Positions 1 through 8,384 of a stretch of DNA of 64,000 nucleotides are shown here, piece after piece (within the stretch, counting starts at the first letter, position 1; the number at the start of each line of letters is the position of its first letter). Location: positions 127,947-191,946 of the forward strand of contig CAZQJY010000001.1 of assembly GCA_964593465.1 (NCBI GenBank), written 5' to 3'. A program made the position numbers and the translations under genes. The notes beneath the pieces are model-generated. The model searched no databases. It worked only from the letters and a program-made list of their open reading frames with translations, and had not been told where the DNA came from. This stretch comes from Mycosynbacter sp964593465 (GTDB taxonomy: Bacteria > Patescibacteriota > Saccharimonadia > Saccharimonadales > Saccharimonadaceae).

Positions 1-851
1 ATTGCCTCGAGTGGTGGTAGACCAAAACCTTCCATGAGCGAAGGAAACACATATGCAGCGCAGTTCTTGTAAAGCCAGTCACGCTGGTCATCTTCGATAA
101 ATCCGGTAAAGTGAATGTTTTTATAGCCTTTTTTCTCAAAATACTCTTTAGTTATTTGTGCACTTTTATTGACGCGCCCTACAAGGATGAGTCCGAGATC
201 AGGATGATTAGCTAATAGTTTTTGATGTGCATCGCCAAGGCGTTTGATATTTTTGTAATCACTTTGCTGGCCGACGTAGAGTAGAAATTTTTTATATGGT
301 GTGTCATACGGTGTTACTTTGCCAGCTTGAAGTTTATCGGCTGCTTCGTAGGTGACAACTACTTTATCTTCTATACCTTTGTGAAATGCTTCTACCTCGC
401 GTTTAACGGTCCATGTCGGCACGAGTACGCGAGTGCTAGTAGTGAGTGCACGGTGAAACGCGTATCGTCCTATGAGTTGTTTGATGTGAAATACTAACCA
501 GTTTTTATCTGAGTTGTAGGTATTAAGAAGAGTGAGGTCGTGAAACGTGGTGATGTGCGTGCCCTTGTAACGTAGCGGTTGCTGTGGCATACAGAAATGT
601 ACCAAGTCTGCATTTAGCTCATTGAGATAACGTAAAAACCGTGTCTGTTCGGCAAATGAATAATTCTTAAAATCAATAGTTTGTACAGAAAAGTTTGGAT
701 TAGTCGGAGTATAAAAATCCCTGTCTTTACTTGGCACCAGGATTGTATAAGTATTATCGATATCAATCTGCTCAAGATAGTGGATTAAGCGCTCGACATA
801 ACGACCGGTAGAGCTGTTGATGATGCGAGCATCGATAGCGATATGGCTCAT
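1..851 (-). CDS. GT4 family glycosyltransferase (3' end outside window)
   Basis: Read on the minus strand this gives MSHIAIDARIINSSTGRY and continues open to the window edge, so the C-terminus is missing. The N-terminal Rossmann half has the TGRYVERL loop and FHDLT segment typical of GT4 (GT-B fold) glycosyltransferases. The C-terminal half has LLYVGQQSDYKNIKRL and, just before the edge, the nucleotide-sugar motif EGFGLPPLEA. It should transfer a sugar from an NDP-sugar onto a growing surface glycan at the cytoplasmic face; the sugar cannot be told. Its ATG overlaps the TGA of the upstream sucD gene by 4 nt, so the two are probably translationally coupled. Confidence 0.9.
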   Translation of the reverse strand, partial: MSHIAIDARIINSSTGRYVERLIHYLEQIDIDNTYTILVPSKDRDFYTPTNPNFSVQTIDFKNYSFAEQTRFLRYLNELNADLVHFCMPQQPLRYKGTHITTFHDLTLLNTYNSDKNWLVFHIKQLIGRYAFHRALTTSTRVLVPTWTVKREVEAFHKGIEDKVVVTYEAADKLQAGKVTPYDTPYKKFLLYVGQQSDYKNIKRLGDAHQKLLANHPDLGLILVGRVNKSAQITKEYFEKKGYKNIHFTGFIEDDQRDWLYKNCAAYVFPSLMEGFGLPPLEA

Positions 852-1723
852 GAAGATTGCCTCAGTAATTTTTGTAAGGCCGGGGTGATGTTCGTTACGC
901 TATCGCACATAGTTACTCCAGCTTCTTGTAGCTTGGTAGTTTTGTAGCCTGCAGATTCCTGTTTACTTCCAAGAATAGCGCCAGCGTGACCAAGTTGTAT
1001 ACCTGCTGGTGCAGCGTGACCTGCAACATAACCAACGATAGGTTTGGTGATATGCGTTGCGATATAGTCTGCGGCTTTGTTTTCACTCTGACCGCCTATT
1101 TCACCAATCATCACGATAGCATCGACAGTTTCATCTGATTGGAATTTTTTGAGACAATCGACAAAGTCTAGCCCCTTAATCTGATCGCCACCAATTCCTA
1201 CTACGTAGCGCTCGCCAAGCCCTACTGTGGAAAGTGCTGCTACAACCTCGTAAGTGAGCGTACCACTGCGACTCACGACGCCGATTCGACCCGGTGTGAG
1301 GATTTGATTTGGGATAATACCAAGCTTGGATTCACCTGGCGTGGCGATACCGGGGCAGTTGGGGCCAATGAGTATTGAATTACTCTTGGCTAGTTTTAGC
1401 TGCACTGCGAGCATGTCATGGACAGGAATACCTTCGGTGATACATACGATCAGTGGTACTTTGGCATCAATCGCTTCAAACAATGCACCGCGAGCATGAG
1501 CAGCAGGGACAAATATGACACTAGCATCTACCTTATGTTCTTTTTGTATGTCATGGATGGATTTATAGACAGGCACACCGTCAACTATTTGACCTGCCTT
1601 GTTTGGGGAAGTGCCGGCTACAATATTTGTACCGTAGGCGCGCATAGCTTGAGCGTGAAATGAGCCGTGTGAGCCAGTAATACCTTGTACTATCACGTTT
1701 TTTGGCGTGAATATGTTAGTCAT
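848..1723 (-). CDS. sucD: Succinate-CoA ligase (ADP-forming) alpha subunit
   Basis: The 291-residue protein matches the usual SucD length. It has the CoA-binding Rossmann segment near residues 10-20 (QGITGSHG), the GPNCPG motif near 120-125 and the phosphorylated active-site histidine in QLGHAGAILG at residue 246, the same number as in E. coli. With SucC it interconverts succinyl-CoA and succinate with NDP/NTP. It overlaps sucC by 8 nt upstream and a glycosyltransferase by 4 nt downstream. No other TCA-cycle gene is in the window, so the role may be substrate-level phosphorylation or supply of a CoA thioester rather than a cycle (inference). Confidence 0.95.
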   Translation of the reverse strand: MTNIFTPKNVIVQGITGSHGSFHAQAMRAYGTNIVAGTSPNKAGQIVDGVPVYKSIHDIQKEHKVDASVIFVPAAHARGALFEAIDAKVPLIVCITEGIPVHDMLAVQLKLAKSNSILIGPNCPGIATPGESKLGIIPNQILTPGRIGVVSRSGTLTYEVVAALSTVGLGERYVVGIGGDQIKGLDFVDCLKKFQSDETVDAIVMIGEIGGQSENKAADYIATHITKPIVGYVAGHAAPAGIQLGHAGAILGSKQESAGYKTTKLQEAGVTMCDSVTNITPALQKLLRQSS

Positions 1724-2786
1724 TTAACTTTCCTATACTTGAGATTGCGGATGTTAGTGAGGAGTGAAGTGTAAGATCGCTTTTGGTTAATATTTCACGT
1801 GCCTCATGGATATTAGTACCCTCTAGACGAATGTAGAGCGTAGGGAGAGTGTCAATTTCATCGCGCGCAGCAAGAATGGCACGTGCTACTTCGTCGCAGC
1901 GAGTAATGCCAGCAAAGATATTGATAACGATGGCTTGGAGTTTAGGGTAGTCCATAAGCTTACGAAACGATGCTAATACCGACTCTTTGTTGGCACCACC
2001 ACCTACGTCGAGGAAGTTGGCGGGTTCGTAGCCTGCGGCTTGCACCGCATCAACCGTCGCCATGGCAAGGCCTGCGCCATTAGCTATGGTTGCGACAGTG
2101 CCGTGACGATTTAGCTCTACAAAATTAGCACTGGCGGGCTTGTCGTAAAAATCCCAATCGGCGTGGCGAAATGCAGCGGCGTTATCGAGCTCCATCTTGC
2201 AGTCCGCTGCTACGGGTTTGTTGTCTGTTGTGATGACGAGCGGGTTGATTTCGAGTAGTAGCGCGTCGTTGGCGTGCATGCAATCAAGTAGATTTTTTAG
2301 TAGTTCGCTTAGTGCAAATTCTTGATTTTCAAGCTCCAGGTATTCGGCTAGTGCAAGGGCGGTTGTCTCGATGGTAGCGGCACTGAGTATCTCACGGAAG
2401 AAAGCCTCGATAGGCTGCGACTCAATATCAACACCGCCATCTTTGTGTGCCAGAAGGACGATCGCCTGTTCGTCACGATTAATGGTGAGATTGAGATATA
2501 TTTCTCGGTCGATATCTACCAACTCTTCGACCAACACGCTGACTGCTTTGTAGCCCTCTATATCCGCGGCGAAAACCGTAGGAAGCGTTTGCTTAAGTTC
2601 GGCCTGTGTTTTTACGATTTGTATACCACCGTATTTATTACGTCGTCCAGTGAGTACTTGGGACTTGAGAACGGCGGGAAGATTTGATAAAAAACCACTA
2701 GTAGGATCAGTAATTAGTTGAGATTCTGGCACCGCGACGCCAGAAGATGCGAGCAGGGATTTTGCTTCATATTCAAGGAGTTTCAT
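1716..2786 (-). CDS. sucC: Succinate-CoA ligase (ADP-forming) beta subunit
   Basis: At 356 residues it is shorter than the usual ~388 for SucC. It starts with the conserved LLEYEAKSLL helix, has an ATP-grasp domain ending in EINPLVIT (metal binding), then the C-terminal ligase domain with FLDVGGGA and NIFAGITRCDEVARAI. It is the nucleotide-binding partner of the downstream alpha subunit. The ATG lies 8 nt downstream of a TATACT box with no good Shine-Dalgarno, so the transcript is probably leaderless and starts a sucC-sucD-glycosyltransferase operon. Confidence 0.95.
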   Translation of the reverse strand: MKLLEYEAKSLLASSGVAVPESQLITDPTSGFLSNLPAVLKSQVLTGRRNKYGGIQIVKTQAELKQTLPTVFAADIEGYKAVSVLVEELVDIDREIYLNLTINRDEQAIVLLAHKDGGVDIESQPIEAFFREILSAATIETTALALAEYLELENQEFALSELLKNLLDCMHANDALLLEINPLVITTDNKPVAADCKMELDNAAAFRHADWDFYDKPASANFVELNRHGTVATIANGAGLAMATVDAVQAAGYEPANFLDVGGGANKESVLASFRKLMDYPKLQAIVINIFAGITRCDEVARAILAARDEIDTLPTLYIRLEGTNIHEAREILTKSDLTLHSSLTSAISSIGKLND

Positions 2787-2794
2787 CTCTTACT

Positions 2795-2800
2795 AGTATA
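2795..2800 (-). promoter_or_regulatory. -10 box for sucC operon
   Basis: TATACT on the minus strand ends 8 nt before the sucC ATG, leaving no room for a normal leader. No convincing -35 element was seen. Confidence 0.5.
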
Positions 2801-2804
2801 CCAC

Positions 2805-3812
2805 TTACTTACCGGTGAAGAATCTGCGAAACTTACGTAGACCAGTTTGGTCTGGCGGCAGATCGAGCCATAGGATGGATTTTATATAGTCTGCTGAGAC
2901 TTTTCTGTTACGTTGTATTTTGATACGAGCCGGGACTGCATGGAACCAAAATAAGTACACACTCATAAGCAAACCCTTGACCGCAGGTGTGTATCGCTTT
3001 TTTTTGATTGCGTGTCCAAATATAAGCCAGTAGGCAAGCAGAAAGCGAAAACCGATAGGGAATAGTAGTCTAGAAGGGGTATTTTTTGCAAAAAGTAGCG
3101 GGAGATTTTTGAACGTATGGTAGATGGGTAGGTCGGGTAGACTCGAACTGGAGGCTCCACGTTTATGATAGATAATGGCTTTGTCTGTAAAATATGCCTT
3201 GTATCCATGAAGCTGTGCTCGAAAGCTCAGGTCTACATCTTCGTAGTACATGAAAAATGTTTCATCGAATAGTCCTACTTGCTGAAAAACCTCCGTATTG
3301 TAGAGTGTGCCTGCGCCACTGCCGCCAAAGACAAAACCACTTTTTGATGCATACTTAGTGAGTTTATCGCGATCTCTCGGAAAGGGAAGTCCCCATGTGG
3401 AGTACCAATCACCAGTACTATCGATTGTCTTGCGGTCACTATGGAGTACGAGACTTGTAGTGATACTACTAGCATATTCTTTACTAGCTGTCACAAGTTC
3501 TGTGAGCCATTTCGGGTGGGCGACAGCGTCGTTATTGATGAGTGCTACATAATCAAAGCCGTACAGTAACGCGTTGCGTATACCAGTATTAACGCCGCCA
3601 GCAAAGCCAATGTTTTTTTGGTTATGAATTATATGTATGCTATCCGATTTTATAGAATCGAGCAATACACGTGTACTTGGCTCGGATGACGCATTATCTA
3701 CAACAAAAATCTCAAAATTTGTGTAACTTTGGCGTGTAAGTGACTCAACACAAGCAAGTGTGTCCGAGATTCCATTCCAATTTAGTACGATAACAGCAAC
3801 TTTTTTAGTCAT
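2805..3812 (-). CDS. GT2 family glycosyltransferase
   Basis: A 335-residue GT-A fold transferase beginning MTKKVAVIVLNWNG, with VVDNASSE near residue 40, NNDAVAHPKWL as the metal/nucleotide (DxD-like) motif, and the family signature MYYEDVDLSFR. It resembles rhamnosyl- and galactofuranosyl-transferase-like GT2 proteins. C-terminal hydrophobic stretches (IGFRFLLAYWLIFGH) suggest membrane association. A longer frame begins 13 codons upstream at 3851, but that would overlap the preceding gene by 47 nt and adds residues before the conserved strand; the chosen ATG overlaps it by only 8 nt. The sugar specificity cannot be told. Confidence 0.9.
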   Translation of the reverse strand: MTKKVAVIVLNWNGISDTLACVESLTRQSYTNFEIFVVDNASSEPSTRVLLDSIKSDSIHIIHNQKNIGFAGGVNTGIRNALLYGFDYVALINNDAVAHPKWLTELVTASKEYASSITTSLVLHSDRKTIDSTGDWYSTWGLPFPRDRDKLTKYASKSGFVFGGSGAGTLYNTEVFQQVGLFDETFFMYYEDVDLSFRAQLHGYKAYFTDKAIIYHKRGASSSSLPDLPIYHTFKNLPLLFAKNTPSRLLFPIGFRFLLAYWLIFGHAIKKKRYTPAVKGLLMSVYLFWFHAVPARIKIQRNRKVSADYIKSILWLDLPPDQTGLRKFRRFFTGK

Positions 3813-6339
3813 TGATTTGATCCGTATAGGTACGTGAAGTATATGATGCAATGATGCTTTGTGATTTTTTACTCATAGCGAGCAAAGCTTTGTTGCTGGT
3901 TTTTTTGTTGGCTATCTTTTCGATAGCACGGGCGATATCTTGTATGTTGGTATGATCAATAAGGTAGCCATTTTTACCATCGAGTAATTGCTCATCTACT
4001 CCTGAAGAGTTATTACGTAGTACGATGTGCCCCATAGTCATACCTTCGGCAATATAGAGCCCAAACGTTTCATTGATAGAGCAACAGAGTACGGTATTAC
4101 ATTGGCTTGCGATTTGCATAGCCTCGGGCTTTGGTACGGTGTCGTGTATGGTGACAAACTTGCTTAGGGTTGATGCGGCAAGCCAACGGATTTGTTGTGA
4201 TATATAGTCGTCTTGGCGCACGGAGAGGAGGCTAAGGTGAACGTTTCGATAGAGAGAAGGGTTCTTTGTATAGTAGTGGTCGACAAAATACTGCAATGCA
4301 CTAAGTGCGAGCACCTGGCCTTTGCGACCATCCGAAGAGGTGCCGGAAAGCCACATATGTATCGTGTCGAAATCTTTTGCTACGCGAGGTTTGGTGTATT
4401 CGCTCGGTACATCAACTCGTAGGTGTACTACTTGGCCTTTTGTGCTTAGCATCTCTGCATACTCGTCGGCAGTTTTTTGTGAAGGATAGAGGAGGCTTAA
4501 TTTATCTGAGTTTGCGAGTGATGTAATGCGTCGCAGGTTTTGCGTGTCAGAAAATACAGGATTTACTGCAGGGATTTGTGAGGGGTCTTCGTGTATGAAC
4601 CAATGCGCGTGCTTAAGTCGCCCGAGCTTAAGCCAGGTGAGGATAAAATCTCGATACGAATCATAGATAGCGATGGTGTTGATGAGTACGAAGTCATCTG
4701 GATGCAAGCCAAGCTGCAGGCGAATAAAACGAAAACTAGCGCCATACACAGCCTTTTCTGGCTTGATTCCAAGCGATTTGAGGTAGTTTTCCTGTGGCTG
4801 GGTGATTCCTGGTGTAATAACACGCACGCATGCCGCACCGTAAGTATCCACATACTCCTCTATCATCTGTAGTAGTACGCTTGGTGCACCAGTGTGATCG
4901 ATAGGGTGTGATATGAAGACAAACTGTTTATCTCTAGAGTTTGTGCGTTTATGGGTCTGTGCGGCGATAATATCGAATGCGACTCTGGCAGTTTTTCGAA
5001 TGCCTTTAGTGCGGACTTTTTGCACGAGCTTGGCAGGGTTTTTGATAAGTGAGTAGGTTCGTGAGGTGTGAGGTTGTGCTATGAGTTGAGGTGTAGCTAC
5101 TGCAATTAACTTTCTGAGAGATGCTTCTTGATTGTAGGGTAGTGTACCTGTATCGATGATGCGTGCAAGTGGTGCTGTGGCAGTATCCCAGTAGTAGGTT
5201 GCTTTGAGTTTCTGTACGTTTTTACGGATTTTTTGCAGCTGCTTTGGTTGCGTATGAGCTGCTGTAATGAGTTTCTCGATGCTTGTAGCTGACAAATCAT
5301 CAAGCTGCATGGCAGCACCTTTTTGAACCATCTCATCACTTAGGGGGTCGCCACCATTAGTGATGGTTGCGGTTTCACCCCATACAAAATCAATCACGCG
5401 TGTACGCCACGAAAACTTGTTTTCTTCACCTGGTTGATTTAAGCTGACGATAATGTCGGCATGACTAAACCAATCAACTCGATCGTCGTAATCTATCCAA
5501 TCAACAAAGAATACAGAGCGGTCTATGAGCTTGTGGTGGGTTGCGAACTCAAGTGCAGTGTCATATTGTCTGGCCATATCAGGGTTTGGATTGAAAGGAT
5601 TTTTTCCACCCACAAACACAAACTTAATCGATGGATTACACGACAGTCGTTTGATCGCCTCTAGGTATTCTTCGACACGAAACCAAGGGTATAGCCCCCC
5701 AAACCACAGTACGACAAAATCATCCCTGGTGATACCTAGTGTACGATAAGGATTTTTAGTTGTAGCTGGTTTTTCACGGTGTAATCCAAACGGTGTATGG
5801 ATGAGGCGCTTGGTATGGTACGATGCAGGGTTTATGATGCCGAGCGCAGCCAGTACGCCTGTGTATAGTAATTCCTGCGCAGGGTTAGCATAGAGGAAGA
5901 AATCCCCACGTCGTAATGTGTGGTTGTGTCGTGCGAGGTCGGCCATGTAATTTTGATACTCAGTGGTTATGTCCTGTGCATTGCGTGCAGACACTTCTAT
6001 ATAAATAGGGACATATACATCAAGGATGAGCTGTGCGTCATCCCGAATATGGTCGGCGATAAATACCGATACGTCACCCATGCAGTAGCTCGCGATAACA
6101 GTGTCGTAAGAGTTGATAACTTGTATGAACTCACTGTCGAGCTGCCATTGTATAAGTTTGATACCATCGTATTCTTCGAGTGTGAGGTTGAACCCGGCAT
6201 TGATCGCGATAGTTACTTCGACACCCTGACTTGAAAGACCCTTAGCAAGCCCCCATGCCCGCATGCCACCACCCTCTATGGTCTGATGCTCTGGCGTGGG
6301 GACTGGTCCGTATGACACCACAAGACAGCGTTTACTCAT
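3805..6339 (-). CDS. Double-domain GT4 glycosyltransferase
   Basis: At 844 residues it is about twice a normal GT4 protein. Residues ~1-390 form a first GT-B unit (start MSKRCLVVSYGPVPTPEH, then LWFGGLYPWFRVEEYLEAI). Residues ~470-840 form a second (FVFISHPIDHTGAP at its start, ending with the E-x7-E motif ETFGLYIAEG). A basic linker lies between them. Fused transferases usually add two sugars in sequence or one half is regulatory; which applies here is unknown. The second half keeps the E-x7-E motif, while the first has a diverged version. Its start lies 8 nt after a TATACT box, so it is probably leaderless. It is followed by the GT2 gene with an 8-nt overlap. Confidence 0.9.
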   Translation of the reverse strand: MSKRCLVVSYGPVPTPEHQTIEGGGMRAWGLAKGLSSQGVEVTIAINAGFNLTLEEYDGIKLIQWQLDSEFIQVINSYDTVIASYCMGDVSVFIADHIRDDAQLILDVYVPIYIEVSARNAQDITTEYQNYMADLARHNHTLRRGDFFLYANPAQELLYTGVLAALGIINPASYHTKRLIHTPFGLHREKPATTKNPYRTLGITRDDFVVLWFGGLYPWFRVEEYLEAIKRLSCNPSIKFVFVGGKNPFNPNPDMARQYDTALEFATHHKLIDRSVFFVDWIDYDDRVDWFSHADIIVSLNQPGEENKFSWRTRVIDFVWGETATITNGGDPLSDEMVQKGAAMQLDDLSATSIEKLITAAHTQPKQLQKIRKNVQKLKATYYWDTATAPLARIIDTGTLPYNQEASLRKLIAVATPQLIAQPHTSRTYSLIKNPAKLVQKVRTKGIRKTARVAFDIIAAQTHKRTNSRDKQFVFISHPIDHTGAPSVLLQMIEEYVDTYGAACVRVITPGITQPQENYLKSLGIKPEKAVYGASFRFIRLQLGLHPDDFVLINTIAIYDSYRDFILTWLKLGRLKHAHWFIHEDPSQIPAVNPVFSDTQNLRRITSLANSDKLSLLYPSQKTADEYAEMLSTKGQVVHLRVDVPSEYTKPRVAKDFDTIHMWLSGTSSDGRKGQVLALSALQYFVDHYYTKNPSLYRNVHLSLLSVRQDDYISQQIRWLAASTLSKFVTIHDTVPKPEAMQIASQCNTVLCCSINETFGLYIAEGMTMGHIVLRNNSSGVDEQLLDGKNGYLIDHTNIQDIARAIEKIANKKTSNKALLAMSKKSQSIIASYTSRTYTDQIND

Positions 6340-6347
6340 TTAGATAT

Positions 6348-6353
6348 AGTATA
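6348..6353 (-). promoter_or_regulatory. -10 box for double GT4 gene
   Basis: TATACT on the minus strand, 8 nt before the ATG, between this gene and the OmpA-like gene. Confidence 0.5.
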
Positions 6354-6366
6354 TCACCAAAGGTGT

Positions 6367-7182
6367 TTATTCTGCGATGCAGCGATTGACGATATTGATG
6401 TCGACATAAAGGTGGTTTTCTGAGTCGGTTGCATCGGCATCGTAGTAGCTATATTTTTCTGCAATAATAATGCGATCTGCCGACACTCCACGCTCGGTAA
6501 GCCCTCGGGTCAGTGTGGCTGCTCGTTGTTGAAACAAGTTGTTTAGCGCTTCTTTTTCTTCATCTTTGATTGTATCAATCCTCTGGTAGCCTTCGAGTTC
6601 AAATACAAAATCCTTGCTCTCGGCGTTCTTGTAAAAGTCTGCCATTCTGTCAACAAGTAAGTTTCCACCAACAGGCGTCTTGTACTCGTCCGATTCTGGC
6701 AAAAATATCATAGTTGCGCCTCGTATTTTACGTGCGTACACTTTGGTAGAGTCTATATATGAGAGATCTGATTTATCGAGACAGTGCGATGCGATTGATG
6801 CTTCTTGAGGGGTTTCGGCTTTGTCATCTTGTGGTAGGTTGCCAATACTGTCGCCGTATTTTATTGATACGATGCGATTATTTTCTATACCGATGCGGAT
6901 TTTTTTTGGACTATAGATGTCAGTGAAATTATAGAGTATATATATAGTAGATTCGTGCTGGTTCGCAGCTACTTTAGTGTAGTTACGATGAGTAATTTTT
7001 GTTGCGGCCGGTAGTTCAGAGTAGAGAGACTGCATGGCGGCTGTATCTCCCGCTAGGGCAGCTTTCATGTAATCATTTGCAAATGCTGTGGCGCGTGCTT
7101 GCGGAGACAAAAAGAAAAAATACCCACCGATACTAGCACCTAGAACGAGGATGGTTGTAAGTATAACAACAAGCTTCTTCAT
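6367..7182 (-). CDS. Membrane-anchored protein with OmpA-like C-terminal domain
   Basis: A 271-residue protein with an N-terminal signal anchor (MKKLVVILTTILVLGASIGG, then FFF). Residues ~30-110 resemble the small DUF4878/NTF2-like domains found in surface lipoproteins (FANDYMKAALAGDTAAMQSLY). The C-terminus (~170-265) resembles an OmpA/MotB peptidoglycan-binding domain, with ELEGYQRIDTIKD, an LFQQRAATLTRGLTERGV helix and a final VDINIV strand. It would sit outside the membrane and touch the wall. The longer open frame reaching 7386 runs deep into the next gene; the ATG chosen lies 10 nt after a TATACT box in the 19-nt intergenic space. Confidence 0.7.
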   Translation of the reverse strand: MKKLVVILTTILVLGASIGGYFFFLSPQARATAFANDYMKAALAGDTAAMQSLYSELPAATKITHRNYTKVAANQHESTIYILYNFTDIYSPKKIRIGIENNRIVSIKYGDSIGNLPQDDKAETPQEASIASHCLDKSDLSYIDSTKVYARKIRGATMIFLPESDEYKTPVGGNLLVDRMADFYKNAESKDFVFELEGYQRIDTIKDEEKEALNNLFQQRAATLTRGLTERGVSADRIIIAEKYSYYDADATDSENHLYVDINIVNRCIAE

Positions 7183-7192
7183 AGTGTTTACT

Positions 7193-7198
7193 AGTATA
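7193..7198 (-). promoter_or_regulatory. -10 box for OmpA-like gene
   Basis: TATACT on the minus strand in a 19-nt intergenic space, 10 nt before the ATG. Confidence 0.5.
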
Positions 7199-7201
7199 CA
7201 C

Positions 7202-8308
7202 TTATGTGTCCGTGTTGCGTAGTACGGCCTCACGTAGCTTATTGACATTTTTTGACCATGAAAACTGTGCAAGATGCGAAGATACACCCCTGTCTGGCAC
7301 AGGATGACCATTTGCGAGTGTAACTTGAATTTGATGGGCAAACTCTGCTGCGTGTTTAGGTGATGCGTACCGTACTGCGCTACCACCAGCTTCTCTGAGT
7401 ATCGGGATGTCTGATGCTACAACTGGCGTATCTGATGTGAGGGCTTCTAGTACAGGCATACCGAAGCCTTCGTATAGAGATGGCATGATGAAAATAGATG
7501 CACCTTGGTAGAGTGTCGACCTATCTTCTTGATCAATAAATCCTATGTGAGCTATATTACACCCCTGGCGTTTGGCGGATGCGATAACCTCTTCTGTCTC
7601 TTCTGTACCCCAGCCTTTTGCGCCCCCGATCACAAGCGGGTGAGTATTACGAATGGATTCTGGCAGTAATTCATAGGCGTGAATAAGTGTTACGAGATTT
7701 TTGCGAGGCTCCATGGTGCCTAGGAAAAGCATATAATCTCCATCTGGGATATTGTATTTACTACGAACTGTAGCAATGGCTTTGGCGGATTGTTTGCCAG
7801 TGAATGATTCATCGGGTGGAATTGTTGTGACAACACAACGTTGTGGGTCAATATCAAATTCTTCTACCAGTTCTTTTTTGACTGTCTCTGATACTGTGAT
7901 GATAAAATCTGCTTGTTGGATCGACTGCGGTACAACTCGACGCAAGTGCGCTAGGTTTTTACTTTCTACGGCATCTGGGTAGTAGAGGTAGGTAAGGTCG
8001 TGAATGACAGTTGCACGCAATGTAGAGTGTGTGGTGGACCATGTATCAAAGTTTGGAAATATTGTAAGGTCAACATCCGGACACCCTAGATCAAATGGGA
8101 TTAGCAGTAGCCCGTAGCTACTAAGTTTGGTATAGGCTCGATAAGTGAATTGTGACGGTGTGTGGTGGGAGGAGAAAAAGTTTACATAATATGTATCGAG
8201 TGAAATATCTTGCTCACGAGAAAGCGCATCAGCAAGAAGCTGTGTGTAGTTTGCCACACCAGACTTGTTGGGTAGCGAGAGGCAGCCTGCTTCAAGACGA
8301 ACTTTCAT
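7202..8308 (-). CDS. GT4 family glycosyltransferase (mannosyltransferase-like)
   Basis: A complete 368-residue GT-B transferase. The N-terminal acceptor domain has the SGVANYTQLL glycine loop and TVIHDLTYLYYP. The donor domain has FLGTMEPRKNLVTLI and the sugar-nucleotide motif PSLYEGFGMPVLEAL. It resembles WbpY/WbdB-type mannosyltransferases, but the sugar is not certain. It is divergent from the ABC exporter that starts 76 nt away, and both probably serve the same surface glycan. A TATAAT box lies 11 nt before the ATG. Confidence 0.92.
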   Translation of the reverse strand: MKVRLEAGCLSLPNKSGVANYTQLLADALSREQDISLDTYYVNFFSSHHTPSQFTYRAYTKLSSYGLLLIPFDLGCPDVDLTIFPNFDTWSTTHSTLRATVIHDLTYLYYPDAVESKNLAHLRRVVPQSIQQADFIITVSETVKKELVEEFDIDPQRCVVTTIPPDESFTGKQSAKAIATVRSKYNIPDGDYMLFLGTMEPRKNLVTLIHAYELLPESIRNTHPLVIGGAKGWGTEETEEVIASAKRQGCNIAHIGFIDQEDRSTLYQGASIFIMPSLYEGFGMPVLEALTSDTPVVASDIPILREAGGSAVRYASPKHAAEFAHQIQVTLANGHPVPDRGVSSHLAQFSWSKNVNKLREAVLRNTDT

Positions 8309-8319
8309 ATCTACTAAGC

Positions 8320-8325
8320 ATTATA
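8320..8325 (-). promoter_or_regulatory. -10 box for GT4 gene (divergent pair, left)
   Basis: TATAAT on the minus strand, 11 nt before the ATG of the GT4 gene; the exporter promoter lies on the other strand of the same spacer. Confidence 0.55.
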
Positions 8326-8367
8326 CTACCTGTCGTCGGGTCGCCATATATATTGGATTATATGTGG

Positions 8368-8373
8368 TAAAAT
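8368..8373 (+). promoter_or_regulatory. -10 box for ABC exporter operon (divergent pair, right)
   Basis: TAAAAT preceded by TGTGG (partly extended -10), 11 nt before the ATG at 8385. A start at the upstream GTG codons (8376, 8379) would lie before or at the expected transcription start. Confidence 0.5.
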
Positions 8374-8384
8374 GAGTGGTGAAT

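Noticed and set aside
8376..8384. Upstream GTG starts for the first permease
   Set aside because: They fall at or before the expected transcription start from the TAAAAT box at 8368-8373; the ATG at 8385 also fits the family N-terminus.
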